Shown: positions 43,420 through 51,885 of the stretch, piece after piece | Layout: each line of letters opens with the position of its first letter | How positions within the stretch are numbered: position 1 is the stretch's first letter | Source of the DNA: DATFWC01 sp963777755 | GTDB taxonomy: Bacteria; Pseudomonadota; Alphaproteobacteria; Rhizobiales; Xanthobacteraceae | DNA: 64,000 nt | Direction: 5' to 3' | Assembly: GCA_963777755.1 (NCBI GenBank) | Contig: CAVZSC010000035.1 | Location: 124,001 to 188,000 of the forward strand | The notes under the pieces: model-generated | Told to the model about the DNA's origin: nothing | Database searches by the model: none | What the model saw: only the letters and a program-made list of their open reading frames with translations | Position numbers and translations under genes: made by a program

Positions 43420-44382
43420 CTACTCCGCGGCGGCGGCCAGTCGGTGATGGCCCGTACCGTCTGCCTGACTGGACAATGCGCGATCGAGGTCGCGGCTCAC
43501 CAGCCGCATCACTTCCGCCGCACCGTCGCCAAGCAGGCCGCGATAGCCGGCGATCGACCGCGAGAAGACGTTGAAGATCACCACGGCCGGAATTGCGGCC
43601 GCGAGGCCGAGCGCGGTCGCGAGCAGTGCCTCGGCGATGCCGGGCGCGACCACGGCGAGATTGGTGGTCTGCGCCCGCGATATGCCGATGAAGCTGTTCA
43701 TGATGCCCCACACGGTGCCGAACAGCCCGACGAACGGCCCGATCGCCCCGATCGTGGCGAGAACACCGGTGCCGCGGTTCATGCGCCGCGCAGCAGACGC
43801 CTCGATGCGCTCGATCCGCGAGGCGACCCGTTCCTTGACGCCGTCCTTCTCGAGTGAATCCGCCGACAAGCGCAGCTCCCATTCGGCGGCGCGCACGAAG
43901 GCCGCAACGGGGCCTGTGCTCCGGCGCAGTCGCTCGACGCCCTCGTGCAGCGTGCGGGCTTCGGCGAGCGTGCGCACCGCCCGCTGCGCCCGCCGCTTGG
44001 CGCCGATGAGCTCGAAGCTCTTGGCGAGCCATACGGTCCAGCTCAGGACCGAGGCGAGCGCGAGCACGATCATCACGGCTTGGACCAGATGGTCGGCCGC
44101 CATGAACATGCCCCACGGCGACAGGTCGCGCGGCAGCGTCGCGTCGGCGTCGACCTGCGGCATCTCTGCCGACGGGGCGTTCGATGGCGGCGGCGGCGGT
44201 AACGGCTGGTCGCTCGACGGCGTTGACTGCGCGGCCGGGGCTTGTCCCGGCGCGACCGTTTGCGCCTCTGCGACAAGCGACACCGGGGCGACTTGGGCGG
44301 CGCACACGAGCCAGAGCCCGAACGCCGCCCGGACAAGGCCTCGTGCGATCGCAGGAATGACGCGGGATACAGAGCAACGCAT
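43420..44382 (-). CDS. exbB: biopolymer transport protein ExbB
   Basis: 320 aa. Signal-like N-terminus and a Pro-rich segment, then three transmembrane helices of the MotA/TolQ/ExbB family: MVIVLALASVLSWTVWLAKS-like first helix, GTGVLATIGAIGPFVGLFGT with VWGIMNSFIGI, and APGIAEALLATALGLAAAIP. It forms the proton-channel stator with ExbD for TonB. The 3' end is five bases before the ExbD-TonB start. It is first gene of the minus-strand operon, divergent from the receptor. Confidence 0.93.
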   Translation of the reverse strand: MRCSVSRVIPAIARGLVRAAFGLWLVCAAQVAPVSLVAEAQTVAPGQAPAAQSTPSSDQPLPPPPPSNAPSAEMPQVDADATLPRDLSPWGMFMAADHLVQAVMIVLALASVLSWTVWLAKSFELIGAKRRAQRAVRTLAEARTLHEGVERLRRSTGPVAAFVRAAEWELRLSADSLEKDGVKERVASRIERIEASAARRMNRGTGVLATIGAIGPFVGLFGTVWGIMNSFIGISRAQTTNLAVVAPGIAEALLATALGLAAAIPAVVIFNVFSRSIAGYRGLLGDGAAEVMRLVSRDLDRALSSQADGTGHHRLAAAAE

Positions 44383-44522
44383 TGTTCTTCTTCACGTCCC
44401 GACTTGTTCTCGAAGGACCGTTCCTGACGACCGGAGGCTGGCGATGATGCGAGCGAAGTCCGAGCTTCGCCCTACATACGGCGCCCTGCACCGCAAAAAA
44501 ATAGAAAAAATGACCCTGCAGA

Positions 44523-44542
44523 TAGATAATAATTATTCTAAA
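44523..44542. promoter_or_regulatory. iron-regulator operator-like repeat 1
   Basis: TAGATAATAATTATTCTAAA. The right half ATTCTAAA matches the half-site of Irr/ICE-type boxes, and the left half is an imperfect inverted copy. Binding by Irr, Fur or RirA is inference. Confidence 0.6.
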
Positions 44543-44564
44543 TCAATAAAACGATGCATCATCC

Positions 44565-44584
44565 TAGATGATAGTTATTCTAAA
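44565..44584. promoter_or_regulatory. iron-regulator operator-like repeat 2
   Basis: TAGATGATAGTTATTCTAAA, identical to repeat 1 at 18 of 20 positions. Its start is exactly 42 bp from repeat 1, four turns of B-DNA. Confidence 0.6.
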
Positions 44585-44751
44585 CAAACGATGTTGTGTT
44601 TGTAACACTATGTCTCGGCAATAGTGATCCTCTCCCGTTGATGGCAATTGCTTGATATTTCCTGTCATGTTAAGCGAAATTCGGTGATAACAACAAAAAC
44701 ATTAGATCTATTCTCAAGTAGATCAAAGAAACCATATGACAGGAGCGAGAA

Positions 44752-47211
44752 ATGGGGTCTATCGGGGCGGGCAGAACGAGCGGCGTTGCGGGTCAACGAT
44801 CCAGCATTGTGGGGTGTAGCGAACCGGGAAAACTCGCCTGGGGCTCGACCGCGGTCAGCCTCGCCTCGCTGATGCTGCTCACCGATTTGGCCGATGCCCA
44901 GCCATCCTCCGGGGCGCTGCCCACCATCCAGGTAAACCCGCCGCCGCGCGCCCGAACGCCGGCGCGCCCGCGCCGCCAGGCCCGGCCGGCGCCGGCGCCG
45001 GCCGCTCCGGCTCCCGCCGCAACCGCCCAGGGAGAGGCGACCGGCCCGGGCACCGGCTATCAGGCGGCGAGCCCGGGCGTGTCGCGCATTCCGACTCCGC
45101 TGATCAATACGCCGCAGACCGTGAACGTGATCACCCAGCAGGTGATCCGCGAGCAGAACATCACCACGATGGAAGATGCGCTGCGCTACATCCCCGGCAT
45201 CACGTTCTCGGCAGGCGAAGGCGGGCAGCAGGGCGACAGCCCGATCATCCGGGGTTTTGCGGCACGCGGCGACATTTTCCGCGACGGCATCCGCGATCCA
45301 GGTTGGTACGTGCGCGACACGTTCTCTGCCGACCGCATTGAAGTTTATAAAGGTCCGTCCGCCTTCGCGTTCGGCCGCGGCACCAGCGGCGGCGCCATCA
45401 ATACGGTGTCGAAGCTGCCGACCGGCCAGACCTATCTCGAGACCTTGATGACGGTGGCGAGCCCGCTCGGCGCGCGCACGGAAGTCGACGCGGGCGGCAA
45501 GGCCGGCAATGTCGCGTGGCGGATCGCCGCCCTGGGACAGGACCTGAACACCGCTTCCCGCGACCACGTGGAGACCAAGCGCTGGGGCGTGGCGCCGTCG
45601 GTGGCCGTCGACGTCACCGACAAGACCAAGGTGACGCTCGCCTATATCTACCAGGGCGAGAACAGCGTTCCCGACTACGGCCACCCGTACCTGCCGCAAC
45701 CGGTTTTCAGTCCGACCACCGGCGCGCTCACCCACCTGGGCTATTTCCCCGACGGGAGGCCCGTCACCCCGGTGCCGATCCCGCGCAGCAACTGGTTCGG
45801 GGTCGCCGGCGGGCCGCTGAAAGACGTGGTCAACACCGAGACCCACATCGCCACCGCCTGGATCGAGCATCGGCTCACCGACGACGTGAAGATCACCAAC
45901 GCGACGCGCTATTTCGACAATGACCGGTTCGCGCGGCCGACTGCTCCGCGCAGCCTCGGCGACGCGAACAACGTGCCGTTCGCGACCGCCGGCAACCTCA
46001 ATCCCAACCACCCCATGGTGCTCTACCCCATAGGCCTGATGACGCTCGGCCGCCAGCATTTCCAGACCGAAACCGACAACACGCTGGCGGTGAACCAGAC
46101 CGAGCTGGCAGCGAAATTCGACACGTTCGGGTTCCGACACACGGCCATCGCCGGCATGGAGTTCGCCCGAGAGACGCGCTTCCAGCAGCGCGCCAACGGG
46201 ATGGACGCCAACAATCTGTGCGCCCCGATCGACATCCGCTGCCGCACGAGCCTTGTGGCACCGCTCGACACCGGATTCGGCGGCTTTTTCGGCGGGTGGA
46301 ATCCGGCGACCGAAACCGACTCGAAAAGCTATGCGGTCTATGCCAACGACCAGATCAAGCTGAACCAGTACTTCGAGGTGATGGGCGCCATCCGTTACGA
46401 CCATTTCGCCACGGAATTCGACGATCCGGGCAACGCGACGCCGGCGAACCGGCATCTCGAGCGCACCGACCGGCTCACGAGCTGGCGCGTCGGCGCGGTG
46501 TTCCACCCCACGCCGAACTCGAGCCTCTATGCAGCCTACGGGATCTCGTTCAATCCGTCGGCCGAGTTCGGCACGCTGTCGGGCGCGGCGAACAACGCGG
46601 CAAGCGTGACGCTCGCGCCCGAGCGCAACACCTCGGTCGAGGTCGGCGCCAAGGTCGATCTGCTGGGCAACCGGCTCTCCCTTACCGGTGCTGCGTTCCG
46701 GATCGAAAAGACCAACCTGCGCGTCCCCAATGATCCGGCACTCCCGGCCGCACAGCAGGTTCTCGTGCTCGACGGCTTGGCGCGGGTGCAGGGCGTGGAG
46801 TTCGGCGTGGCCGGCCGGGTGACCGACCAGTGGCAGGTCTATGCCGGCTACAGCTACCTCGATTCGGAGATCTCCGAGACCACCAACCTGGCCGAGCTCG
46901 GACGCCAGCTGCCCCAAACGCCACCGCACAATTTCACGCTGTGGACGACCTACCAGATCACCCCGAGCTGGACGGTGGGCGGCGGCGCCATCTACCAGGC
47001 CGAGACCTTCGTCAATACGACCAACACGGCCTACGTGCCGAGCTTCTGGCGCTTCGACCTGATGACCAACTACAAGATCACGCCGACGACGCTGGTGCAG
47101 CTCAACATCTACAATCTCACCGATGAGCTCTACTACGGGCAATACTATCAGGGTCACGCCGTACCGGCTCCCGGTCGCTATGCGGCACTGTCGGTACGAA
47201 CACGCTGGTGA
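44752..47211 (+). CDS. TonB-dependent siderophore receptor (Fiu-like)
   Basis: 819 aa, AGGAG before the ATG. After the leader comes LPTIQVNPP, a probable TonB box, and a Pro/Ala-rich spacer (about 60-95). The plug domain is at about 105-220 (TPQTVNVITQQVIREQN, DALRYIPGITF, IIRGFAARGDIFRDGIRD, RIEVYKGPSAFAFGRGTSGG). The 22-strand barrel ends in SVRTRW, and YDHF, LTDELYYGQYYQG are typical barrel features. It imports a ferric (catecholate-type) siderophore or its fragments. The adjacent PiuC/YbiX gene is the partner seen with fiu in E. coli. Confidence 0.93.
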   Translation: MGSIGAGRTSGVAGQRSSIVGCSEPGKLAWGSTAVSLASLMLLTDLADAQPSSGALPTIQVNPPPRARTPARPRRQARPAPAPAAPAPAATAQGEATGPGTGYQAASPGVSRIPTPLINTPQTVNVITQQVIREQNITTMEDALRYIPGITFSAGEGGQQGDSPIIRGFAARGDIFRDGIRDPGWYVRDTFSADRIEVYKGPSAFAFGRGTSGGAINTVSKLPTGQTYLETLMTVASPLGARTEVDAGGKAGNVAWRIAALGQDLNTASRDHVETKRWGVAPSVAVDVTDKTKVTLAYIYQGENSVPDYGHPYLPQPVFSPTTGALTHLGYFPDGRPVTPVPIPRSNWFGVAGGPLKDVVNTETHIATAWIEHRLTDDVKITNATRYFDNDRFARPTAPRSLGDANNVPFATAGNLNPNHPMVLYPIGLMTLGRQHFQTETDNTLAVNQTELAAKFDTFGFRHTAIAGMEFARETRFQQRANGMDANNLCAPIDIRCRTSLVAPLDTGFGGFFGGWNPATETDSKSYAVYANDQIKLNQYFEVMGAIRYDHFATEFDDPGNATPANRHLERTDRLTSWRVGAVFHPTPNSSLYAAYGISFNPSAEFGTLSGAANNAASVTLAPERNTSVEVGAKVDLLGNRLSLTGAAFRIEKTNLRVPNDPALPAAQQVLVLDGLARVQGVEFGVAGRVTDQWQVYAGYSYLDSEISETTNLAELGRQLPQTPPHNFTLWTTYQITPSWTVGGGAIYQAETFVNTTNTAYVPSFWRFDLMTNYKITPTTLVQLNIYNLTDELYYGQYYQGHAVPAPGRYAALSVRTRW

Positions 47212-47226
47212 TAGGCGCAATCTGCC

Positions 47227-47913
47227 ATGATGGTGCATATCCCGGATGTGCTGACCGCGGCAGAAGTCGCGCAATGCCGCGAGGTCATGCGGCGCGCCGA
47301 CTGGGTCGACGGCCGCGTCACCGCCGGCCATCAGTCGGCCAAGGTCAAGCACAACCTGCAGCTTCCGGAGCGCTCGCCCGAGGCGCTCGATCTCGGCAAC
47401 GTGGTGCGCGCCGCGCTCGGCCGCAACGCGATGTTCATTACGGCAGTGCTGCCCAGGCAGGTGTTCCCGCCGCTGTTCAATCGCTACGACGCCGACGGCG
47501 CGATGACGTTCGGGGCGCATGTGGACAACGCGATCCGCGCCATGCCGGGTGGCGGCGGCTACGTGCGCACCGACGTGTCATCCACGCTGTTCATCTCCGC
47601 GCCCGAGGACTACGACGGCGGCGAGTTGGTGGTCGCGGACACCTACGGCGAGCACGCCGTGAAACTGCCGGCCGGCCACATGATCGTCTATCCGGGCGAC
47701 AGCGTGCACCACGTCAATCCGGTGACGCGCGGCTCGCGCATCGCCTCGTTCTTCTGGACGCAGAGCATGGTGCGCGACGTCACGCAGCGCCGCCTCCTGT
47801 TCGACCTCGACCTGTCGATCATGCGGCTTACCGCCGACCACCCCGAGCATCCCTCGCTGGTGACGCTGACGTCGCTGTATCACAACCTTCTGCGGCAGTG
47901 GGCCGAGCTCTAG
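47227..47913 (+). CDS. piuC: Fe(II)-dependent PKHD-type oxygenase (PiuC/YbiX)
   Basis: 228 aa, 15 bp downstream of the receptor and certainly co-transcribed. 2-oxoglutarate/Fe(II) oxygenase: FGAHVDNAIR supplies the H-x-D ligands, DSVHHVNPVTRGSR the distal His and the 2-oxoglutarate-binding Arg. VFPPLFNRYDADGAMTFGAH and YDGGELVVADTYGEHAVKLP fit the YbiX family. It is found with catecholate receptors and iron starvation; the substrate is not established. Confidence 0.93.
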   Translation: MMVHIPDVLTAAEVAQCREVMRRADWVDGRVTAGHQSAKVKHNLQLPERSPEALDLGNVVRAALGRNAMFITAVLPRQVFPPLFNRYDADGAMTFGAHVDNAIRAMPGGGGYVRTDVSSTLFISAPEDYDGGELVVADTYGEHAVKLPAGHMIVYPGDSVHHVNPVTRGSRIASFFWTQSMVRDVTQRRLLFDLDLSIMRLTADHPEHPSLVTLTSLYHNLLRQWAEL

Positions 47914-48004
47914 CCCCTTTTCGATCTGCAGATCTGCAGGGGGCACGTTTCTTCTCCACGCCAATCGGATCATAATGGGCGCCTAGCGCCACCGATCGGA
48001 GATC

Positions 48005-48985
48005 ATGATGCCGCTCGCCCGCCGCCGCTTCCTGGCCCTGGCAGCGACGGCTGCCGCCCTCCTCGGCCTGCCACATCCGGCGTCGGCACAGTCCTATCCG
48101 GCGCGCCCGGTGCGCCTAGTCACCGGCTACACGCCGGCGGGTGCGACCGACATCTTCGCGCGGCTGATCGCCCAATGGCTCACCGAGCGTCTCGGCCAGC
48201 CGTTCGTCGTCGATAACCGGCCGGGGGCGGCAAGCAACATCGCGGTCGAGGCGGTCGTCCGCTCGCCCGCCGATGGCTACACGTTGTTCCTGGTCGCGCC
48301 GGCGAACGCCATCAACGCGACGCTCTACGACCGGCTTCCGTTCAACTTTATCCGCGACATCGCGCCGGTTGCCGGCATCGCCCGCGTCGCCAACGTGATG
48401 AACATGAACCCGTCGGTTCTGGCCAGGACGGTCCCGGAGTTCATCGCCTACGCGAAGGCCAATCCGGGCAAGATCAATTTCGCCTCGGCCGGACCCGGCA
48501 GCCAGCAGCACGTCGCCGGCGAGCTGTTCAAGATGATGGCCGGCATCGACATGGTGCACGTCCCCTATCGCGGCGGCGGGCCGGCGATGACCGACCTGCT
48601 CGCCGGCCAAGTGCAGGTGTTCTTCGGCACCACCGCTTCGACCATCGGGCACATCCGGGCCGGCAAGCTGGTCGCGCTCGCGGTGACCACCGCGACGCGC
48701 TCGCAGGCGTTGCCGGAGGTGCCGACCATCGGCGAGTTCCTGCCCGGCTACGAGGCGAGCTCGTGGTACGGCATCGGCACGCCCATGGGCACGCCGGCCG
48801 AGATCATTGCGACGCTCAACCGCGAGATCAATGCGGCCCTCGCCGATCCGAAGCTCAAGGCGAAGTTCGCCGACATGGGCGCCGACGCGTTGACCGGCTC
48901 GCCGGCCGCGTTCGGCCAGCTCGTCGCCGAGGAAACCGAGAAATGGGCCAAGGTGGTGAAATTCTCCGGCGCCAAGCCGGAGTGA
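48005..48985 (+). CDS. TctC/Bug-type binding protein
   Basis: 326 aa. Twin-arginine-like leader (MMPLARRRFLALAATAAALL), YPARPVRLVTGYTPAGATDI, FVVDNRPGAASNIAVEAV, SADGYTLFLV-type ADGYTLFLVAPANAI, FASAGPGSQQHVAGELFKMM, VPTIGEFLPGYEASSWYGIG. Convergent with the TPP enzyme genes. No cognate TctAB. Ligand unknown, probably a carboxylate. Confidence 0.9.
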   Translation: MMPLARRRFLALAATAAALLGLPHPASAQSYPARPVRLVTGYTPAGATDIFARLIAQWLTERLGQPFVVDNRPGAASNIAVEAVVRSPADGYTLFLVAPANAINATLYDRLPFNFIRDIAPVAGIARVANVMNMNPSVLARTVPEFIAYAKANPGKINFASAGPGSQQHVAGELFKMMAGIDMVHVPYRGGGPAMTDLLAGQVQVFFGTTASTIGHIRAGKLVALAVTTATRSQALPEVPTIGEFLPGYEASSWYGIGTPMGTPAEIIATLNREINAALADPKLKAKFADMGADALTGSPAAFGQLVAEETEKWAKVVKFSGAKPE

Positions 48986-48991
48986 TGGAGT

Positions 48992-49555
48992 CTAAGCCGG
49001 CCCCGCCGCCTGCAGGAAGCGGTGCTTGATCTCGTGCCCGTCGCGGCTGGTCAGGATGCGCGGGAGCTTCGAATCCTTCACCTTGGCCTGGACGAAGATC
49101 GGCCCCTGCCCGCCGTGCAGCAGGTCGCGCAACGCGGCGGCCTCGTCCAGCTCGGACACCAGCTCCGCCTTCGGGAAGCGGCAGGCGCGCGCCATCGCGA
49201 CCAGGTCGATGCCGGCCTTGGTGTGGGTCGGCTGCATGCCGGTCGCCGCGTAGTGGCCATTGTCGAGCACGACGATGGCCAGGTTCTTCGGCTGCTGCAC
49301 CCCGACGGTGGCGAGGCCGCCGATCCCCATCAGGGCTTCGCCGTCGCCGGTGATCACGGCGACGCGGCGCTCTGGGCGGGCGAGGGCAAGACCCAGTCCT
49401 ACCATGGTGGCGCTGCCCATGGCGCCCCACAGATAGAAATTGAGCGGATGGTCGCCGCACGCCGCGACGTCGAAGGTGGGCGTGCCGAGCCCGGTGACCA
49501 CCATGAGGTCGCCGCGCTCGCGCAGCAGGCGGGCCACGAATTCGCGCCGATCCAT
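48992..49555 (-). CDS. TPP-dependent decarboxylase, beta-type subunit (ComE-like)
   Basis: 187 aa, start ATG at 49555 overlapping the alpha stop (ATGA). It is the pyrophosphate-binding half of a split TPP enzyme: GAMGSATMVGLGLALARPER, AVITGDGEALMGIGGLATVG (GDG motif) and IVVLDNGHYAATGMQ (the N of the TPP motif). Similar to sulfopyruvate and phosphonopyruvate decarboxylase beta subunits. Substrate unknown. Confidence 0.85.
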   Translation of the reverse strand: MDRREFVARLLRERGDLMVVTGLGTPTFDVAACGDHPLNFYLWGAMGSATMVGLGLALARPERRVAVITGDGEALMGIGGLATVGVQQPKNLAIVVLDNGHYAATGMQPTHTKAGIDLVAMARACRFPKAELVSELDEAAALRDLLHGGQGPIFVQAKVKDSKLPRILTSRDGHEIKHRFLQAAGPA

Positions 49556-50088
49556 CAATGCCCTCCGCCGCCGCGTTCCACCAGGCGCTGCGCCAGCAGC
49601 ACCGCCACGCGCAGGCTGCTGCCGTACGCCATGTCGCAGGCGGCGCCAACCAGCGCATCGACGTCGGCGGCCTGCTCGATCCGCTGGGTGAGAAACCCGC
49701 AGCCCTTGAGCGCCGGCTCGGTGAGCAGGCCCATCGGCACCTGCCACGGATTGAAGTCGGCGAACTCGCCGCGCATGGTCACCACCACGAGGCAGGGAAA
49801 GCCGCAGGTCTGCAGCATGGTGAATGTATTGATGCTGTTGCCGACACCGCTCGACTGCATCAGCAGCGCGGCGCGCTTGCCGCCGAGCGAGGCGCCGGCC
49901 ACGAGGCCCGCCCCTTCCGCCTCGCTCGTCAGCACCACGTCGGTGATGTCGGGATCGGCCTGGCACAGCGCAATCAGCCGCGCGGCACCGGTATCCGGCA
50001 CATAACCGACCTGGGAAACCCCGACGCGCCGGAAATGCGCGTGGACGCGATCCGGCCAGGCGCGCGGCGGATCGGACGGCGTGCTCAC
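49555..50088 (-). CDS. TPP-dependent decarboxylase, alpha-type subunit (ComD-like)
   Basis: 177 aa. The N-terminal pyrimidine-binding half of a split TPP enzyme: VGYVPDTGAARLIALCQ, VLTSEAEGAGLVAGASLGGK with the conserved Glu, LLMQSSGVGNSINTFTML, VVVTMRGEFADFNPWQVPMG. ATGA overlaps with both neighbours show one operon: binding protein, alpha, beta. This suggests the enzyme acts on the imported 2-oxo acid. Confidence 0.85.
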   Translation of the reverse strand: MSTPSDPPRAWPDRVHAHFRRVGVSQVGYVPDTGAARLIALCQADPDITDVVLTSEAEGAGLVAGASLGGKRAALLMQSSGVGNSINTFTMLQTCGFPCLVVVTMRGEFADFNPWQVPMGLLTEPALKGCGFLTQRIEQAADVDALVGAACDMAYGSSLRVAVLLAQRLVERGGGGH

Positions 50089-51095
50089 AGCCGCTGGATG
50101 CCGGCCTTGTTGACGATGTCGCGGAACATCGGCACCTCCTTTGCGAGGCGTTCCGCATGGCCCTTGCCGGGCTTGGCAGTCACCTCGAAGCCGGCTTCGG
50201 TGAGCCGCTTGCGCAGGTCGGGCTTGTGCAACTGATCGAGCGCCGCCTTTTCCAGCCAGGCGACGACGTCGGGCGGCGTCTTTGCCGGCGCCATCAGCGC
50301 CGTGTAGGTCTCGAACACGAAATCCGGATAACCCGCTTCCAGCATCGTGGGGATATCGGGCAGGTCGTGCCAGCGCTTCTCGCCGGTGACGGCGAGGCCC
50401 TTGATGGTGCCGGCCTTGATGTGCGGATGCGCCGGCGCGAGCACGCCGGAGGAGAGCTGCACGGTTCCCGACATCGCCGCCTTGAGCGCGTCGCCGCCGC
50501 CGGGGAACACGATAGTCGCCATGCGCGGCAGGCCTTCGCGCAGCTTGAGCACTTCGGCCTGGAGATGCGGCGTGGTGCCGATCGGCGGGGTGGAGACGTT
50601 GAACTTGTCCGGGTTCTGCTTGGCGAGCGCCACGAACTCTTTCATCGTGTTGACGCCGAGCTCCGGTTTGACGGCGAACACGTGCGGCGAGACGGCGAGC
50701 TCGCAGATCGCGGTAAAGTCCTTGAAGGGATCGTACGGGGGACTGTTGTAGAGTCCGGGGTTGACCGAGAAGGCGCTGGTCGAGAGCAGGATGGTGTAGC
50801 CGTCCGGGTCGGAGCGGGCGACCAGGCCCATGCCGATATTGCCGCCGCCGCCGCCCTTGTTCTCCACGATGAAGGAGCCGCCGTTCGCCTCCTGCAGCGC
50901 TGCCGCCATGATGCGAGCGATGATGTCGGAGGGCCCGCCCGGCGTGTTGGCGACCACGATTTTCACCGGGCGCTCCGGGTAGGCGGCGAGCGCCGAGCCG
51001 ACCCGCAGGATGGCGGGCGCCGCGAGGGCGGCAGCGAGGGTGCTGCTGGTCTTGATGAAATGGCGTCGCGAAAGCGCCTTCGGTCGTCTGGTCAT
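50085..51095 (-). CDS. TctC/Bug-type binding protein, Tat leader
   Basis: 336 aa from the ATG at 51095 with GGGGG upstream. The leader contains LSRRHFIKTSSTLAAALAAP, a classic twin-arginine signal. Mature: YPERPVKIVVANTPGGPSDI, FIVENKGGGGGNIGMGLVAR, DPDGYTILLSTSAFSVNPGL, LPDIPTMLEAGYPDFVFETY. First gene of the operon with the split TPP decarboxylase, the third TctC-type protein in the window without transporter genes. Confidence 0.9.
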   Translation of the reverse strand: MTRRPKALSRRHFIKTSSTLAAALAAPAILRVGSALAAYPERPVKIVVANTPGGPSDIIARIMAAALQEANGGSFIVENKGGGGGNIGMGLVARSDPDGYTILLSTSAFSVNPGLYNSPPYDPFKDFTAICELAVSPHVFAVKPELGVNTMKEFVALAKQNPDKFNVSTPPIGTTPHLQAEVLKLREGLPRMATIVFPGGGDALKAAMSGTVQLSSGVLAPAHPHIKAGTIKGLAVTGEKRWHDLPDIPTMLEAGYPDFVFETYTALMAPAKTPPDVVAWLEKAALDQLHKPDLRKRLTEAGFEVTAKPGKGHAERLAKEVPMFRDIVNKAGIQRL

Positions 51096-51247
51096 CGTTT
51101 CCCCCAAGTGGGCGTCGAGATTAGGCTGACTGTAGGAATTCATGACCGTCGGCGCAACTTGATTGCACCGCGGGCCGTGTGTTGAATGCCCTCCGAAGAG
51201 CAAGGCGTGCTGCCGCAGGGGGGTGAGCGCGCCAGAGGACCATCACC

Positions 51248-51874
51248 GTGACGATCGAGACCTGGCTTGCGTTTGCGGCGGCATCCGCCATCTTGCTGCT
51301 CATTCCTGGGCCCACCATCCTCCTGGTCGTCTCATACGCCCTGGGACAAGGCTGGCGGGCTGCCCTGCCGACCGCGCTCGGCGTGGCGCTCGGCGATTTC
51401 ACCGCCATGACGTTGTCGGTGCTCGGCGTCGGTGCGCTGCTCGCGTCCTCGGCGACCCTGTTCACGGCGCTGAAGTGGATTGGAGCGGCCTATCTGGTCT
51501 GGCTCGGCATCAAGCTGTGGCGGGCGGGTGGCGCCCTCGAGGCGCGACCGCGGACCGACCCCGTCACCTCGCTCAGGATGCTGGCTCACGCGTGGATCGT
51601 GGCGGCACTCAATCCGAAAGGAATCACGTTCTTCATCGCTTTCCTGCCGCAGTTCGTGGACCCGTCGCAGGCATTCCTCCCGCAGGTGCTCATCCTCGAA
51701 GCGACCTTCCTTCTGCTCGCATTCGCGAATGCCTTCGGCTACGCGCTGGTCTCGGCGCGGGTGCGCGTCGCCTTCCGCAATCCGCGCGCGATCAGGAACC
51801 TCAACCGCATCGGCGGCACCTTGCTGGTCGGCGCGGGCGTGGCGGCGATCAGCGTTCGTGGCTCGCAGCCCTGA
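51248..51874 (+). CDS. LysE/RhtB-family exporter
   Basis: 208 aa from a GTG at 51248. About six transmembrane helices: WLAFAAASAILLLIPGPTIL with the family GPT motif, ALGVALGDFTAMTLSVLG, WIGAAYLVWLGIKLWRAGG, ALNPKGITFFIAFLPQFVDP (NPK motif), and a C-terminal helix (RIGGTLLVGAGVAAISV). Exports amino acids or related small metabolites across the inner membrane. Convergent with the LysR gene. Confidence 0.92.
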   Translation: MTIETWLAFAAASAILLLIPGPTILLVVSYALGQGWRAALPTALGVALGDFTAMTLSVLGVGALLASSATLFTALKWIGAAYLVWLGIKLWRAGGALEARPRTDPVTSLRMLAHAWIVAALNPKGITFFIAFLPQFVDPSQAFLPQVLILEATFLLLAFANAFGYALVSARVRVAFRNPRAIRNLNRIGGTLLVGAGVAAISVRGSQP

Positions 51875-51885
51875 CACCGGAGCGT

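Larger units (their letters stand above)
44383..44751. other. AT-rich divergent regulatory region
   Basis: About 370 bp between exbB and the receptor gene, strikingly AT-rich from 44497 to 44745 against GC-rich surroundings. No gene. It contains the two operator-like repeats at 44523 and 44565 and should hold promoters for both directions. Confidence 0.7.

Noticed and set aside
44497..44745. AT-rich island considered as a phage or island attachment site or origin
   Set aside because: No integrase, DnaA-box cluster or flanking direct repeats; its position between divergent iron operons and the operator-like repeats explain it as a control region.
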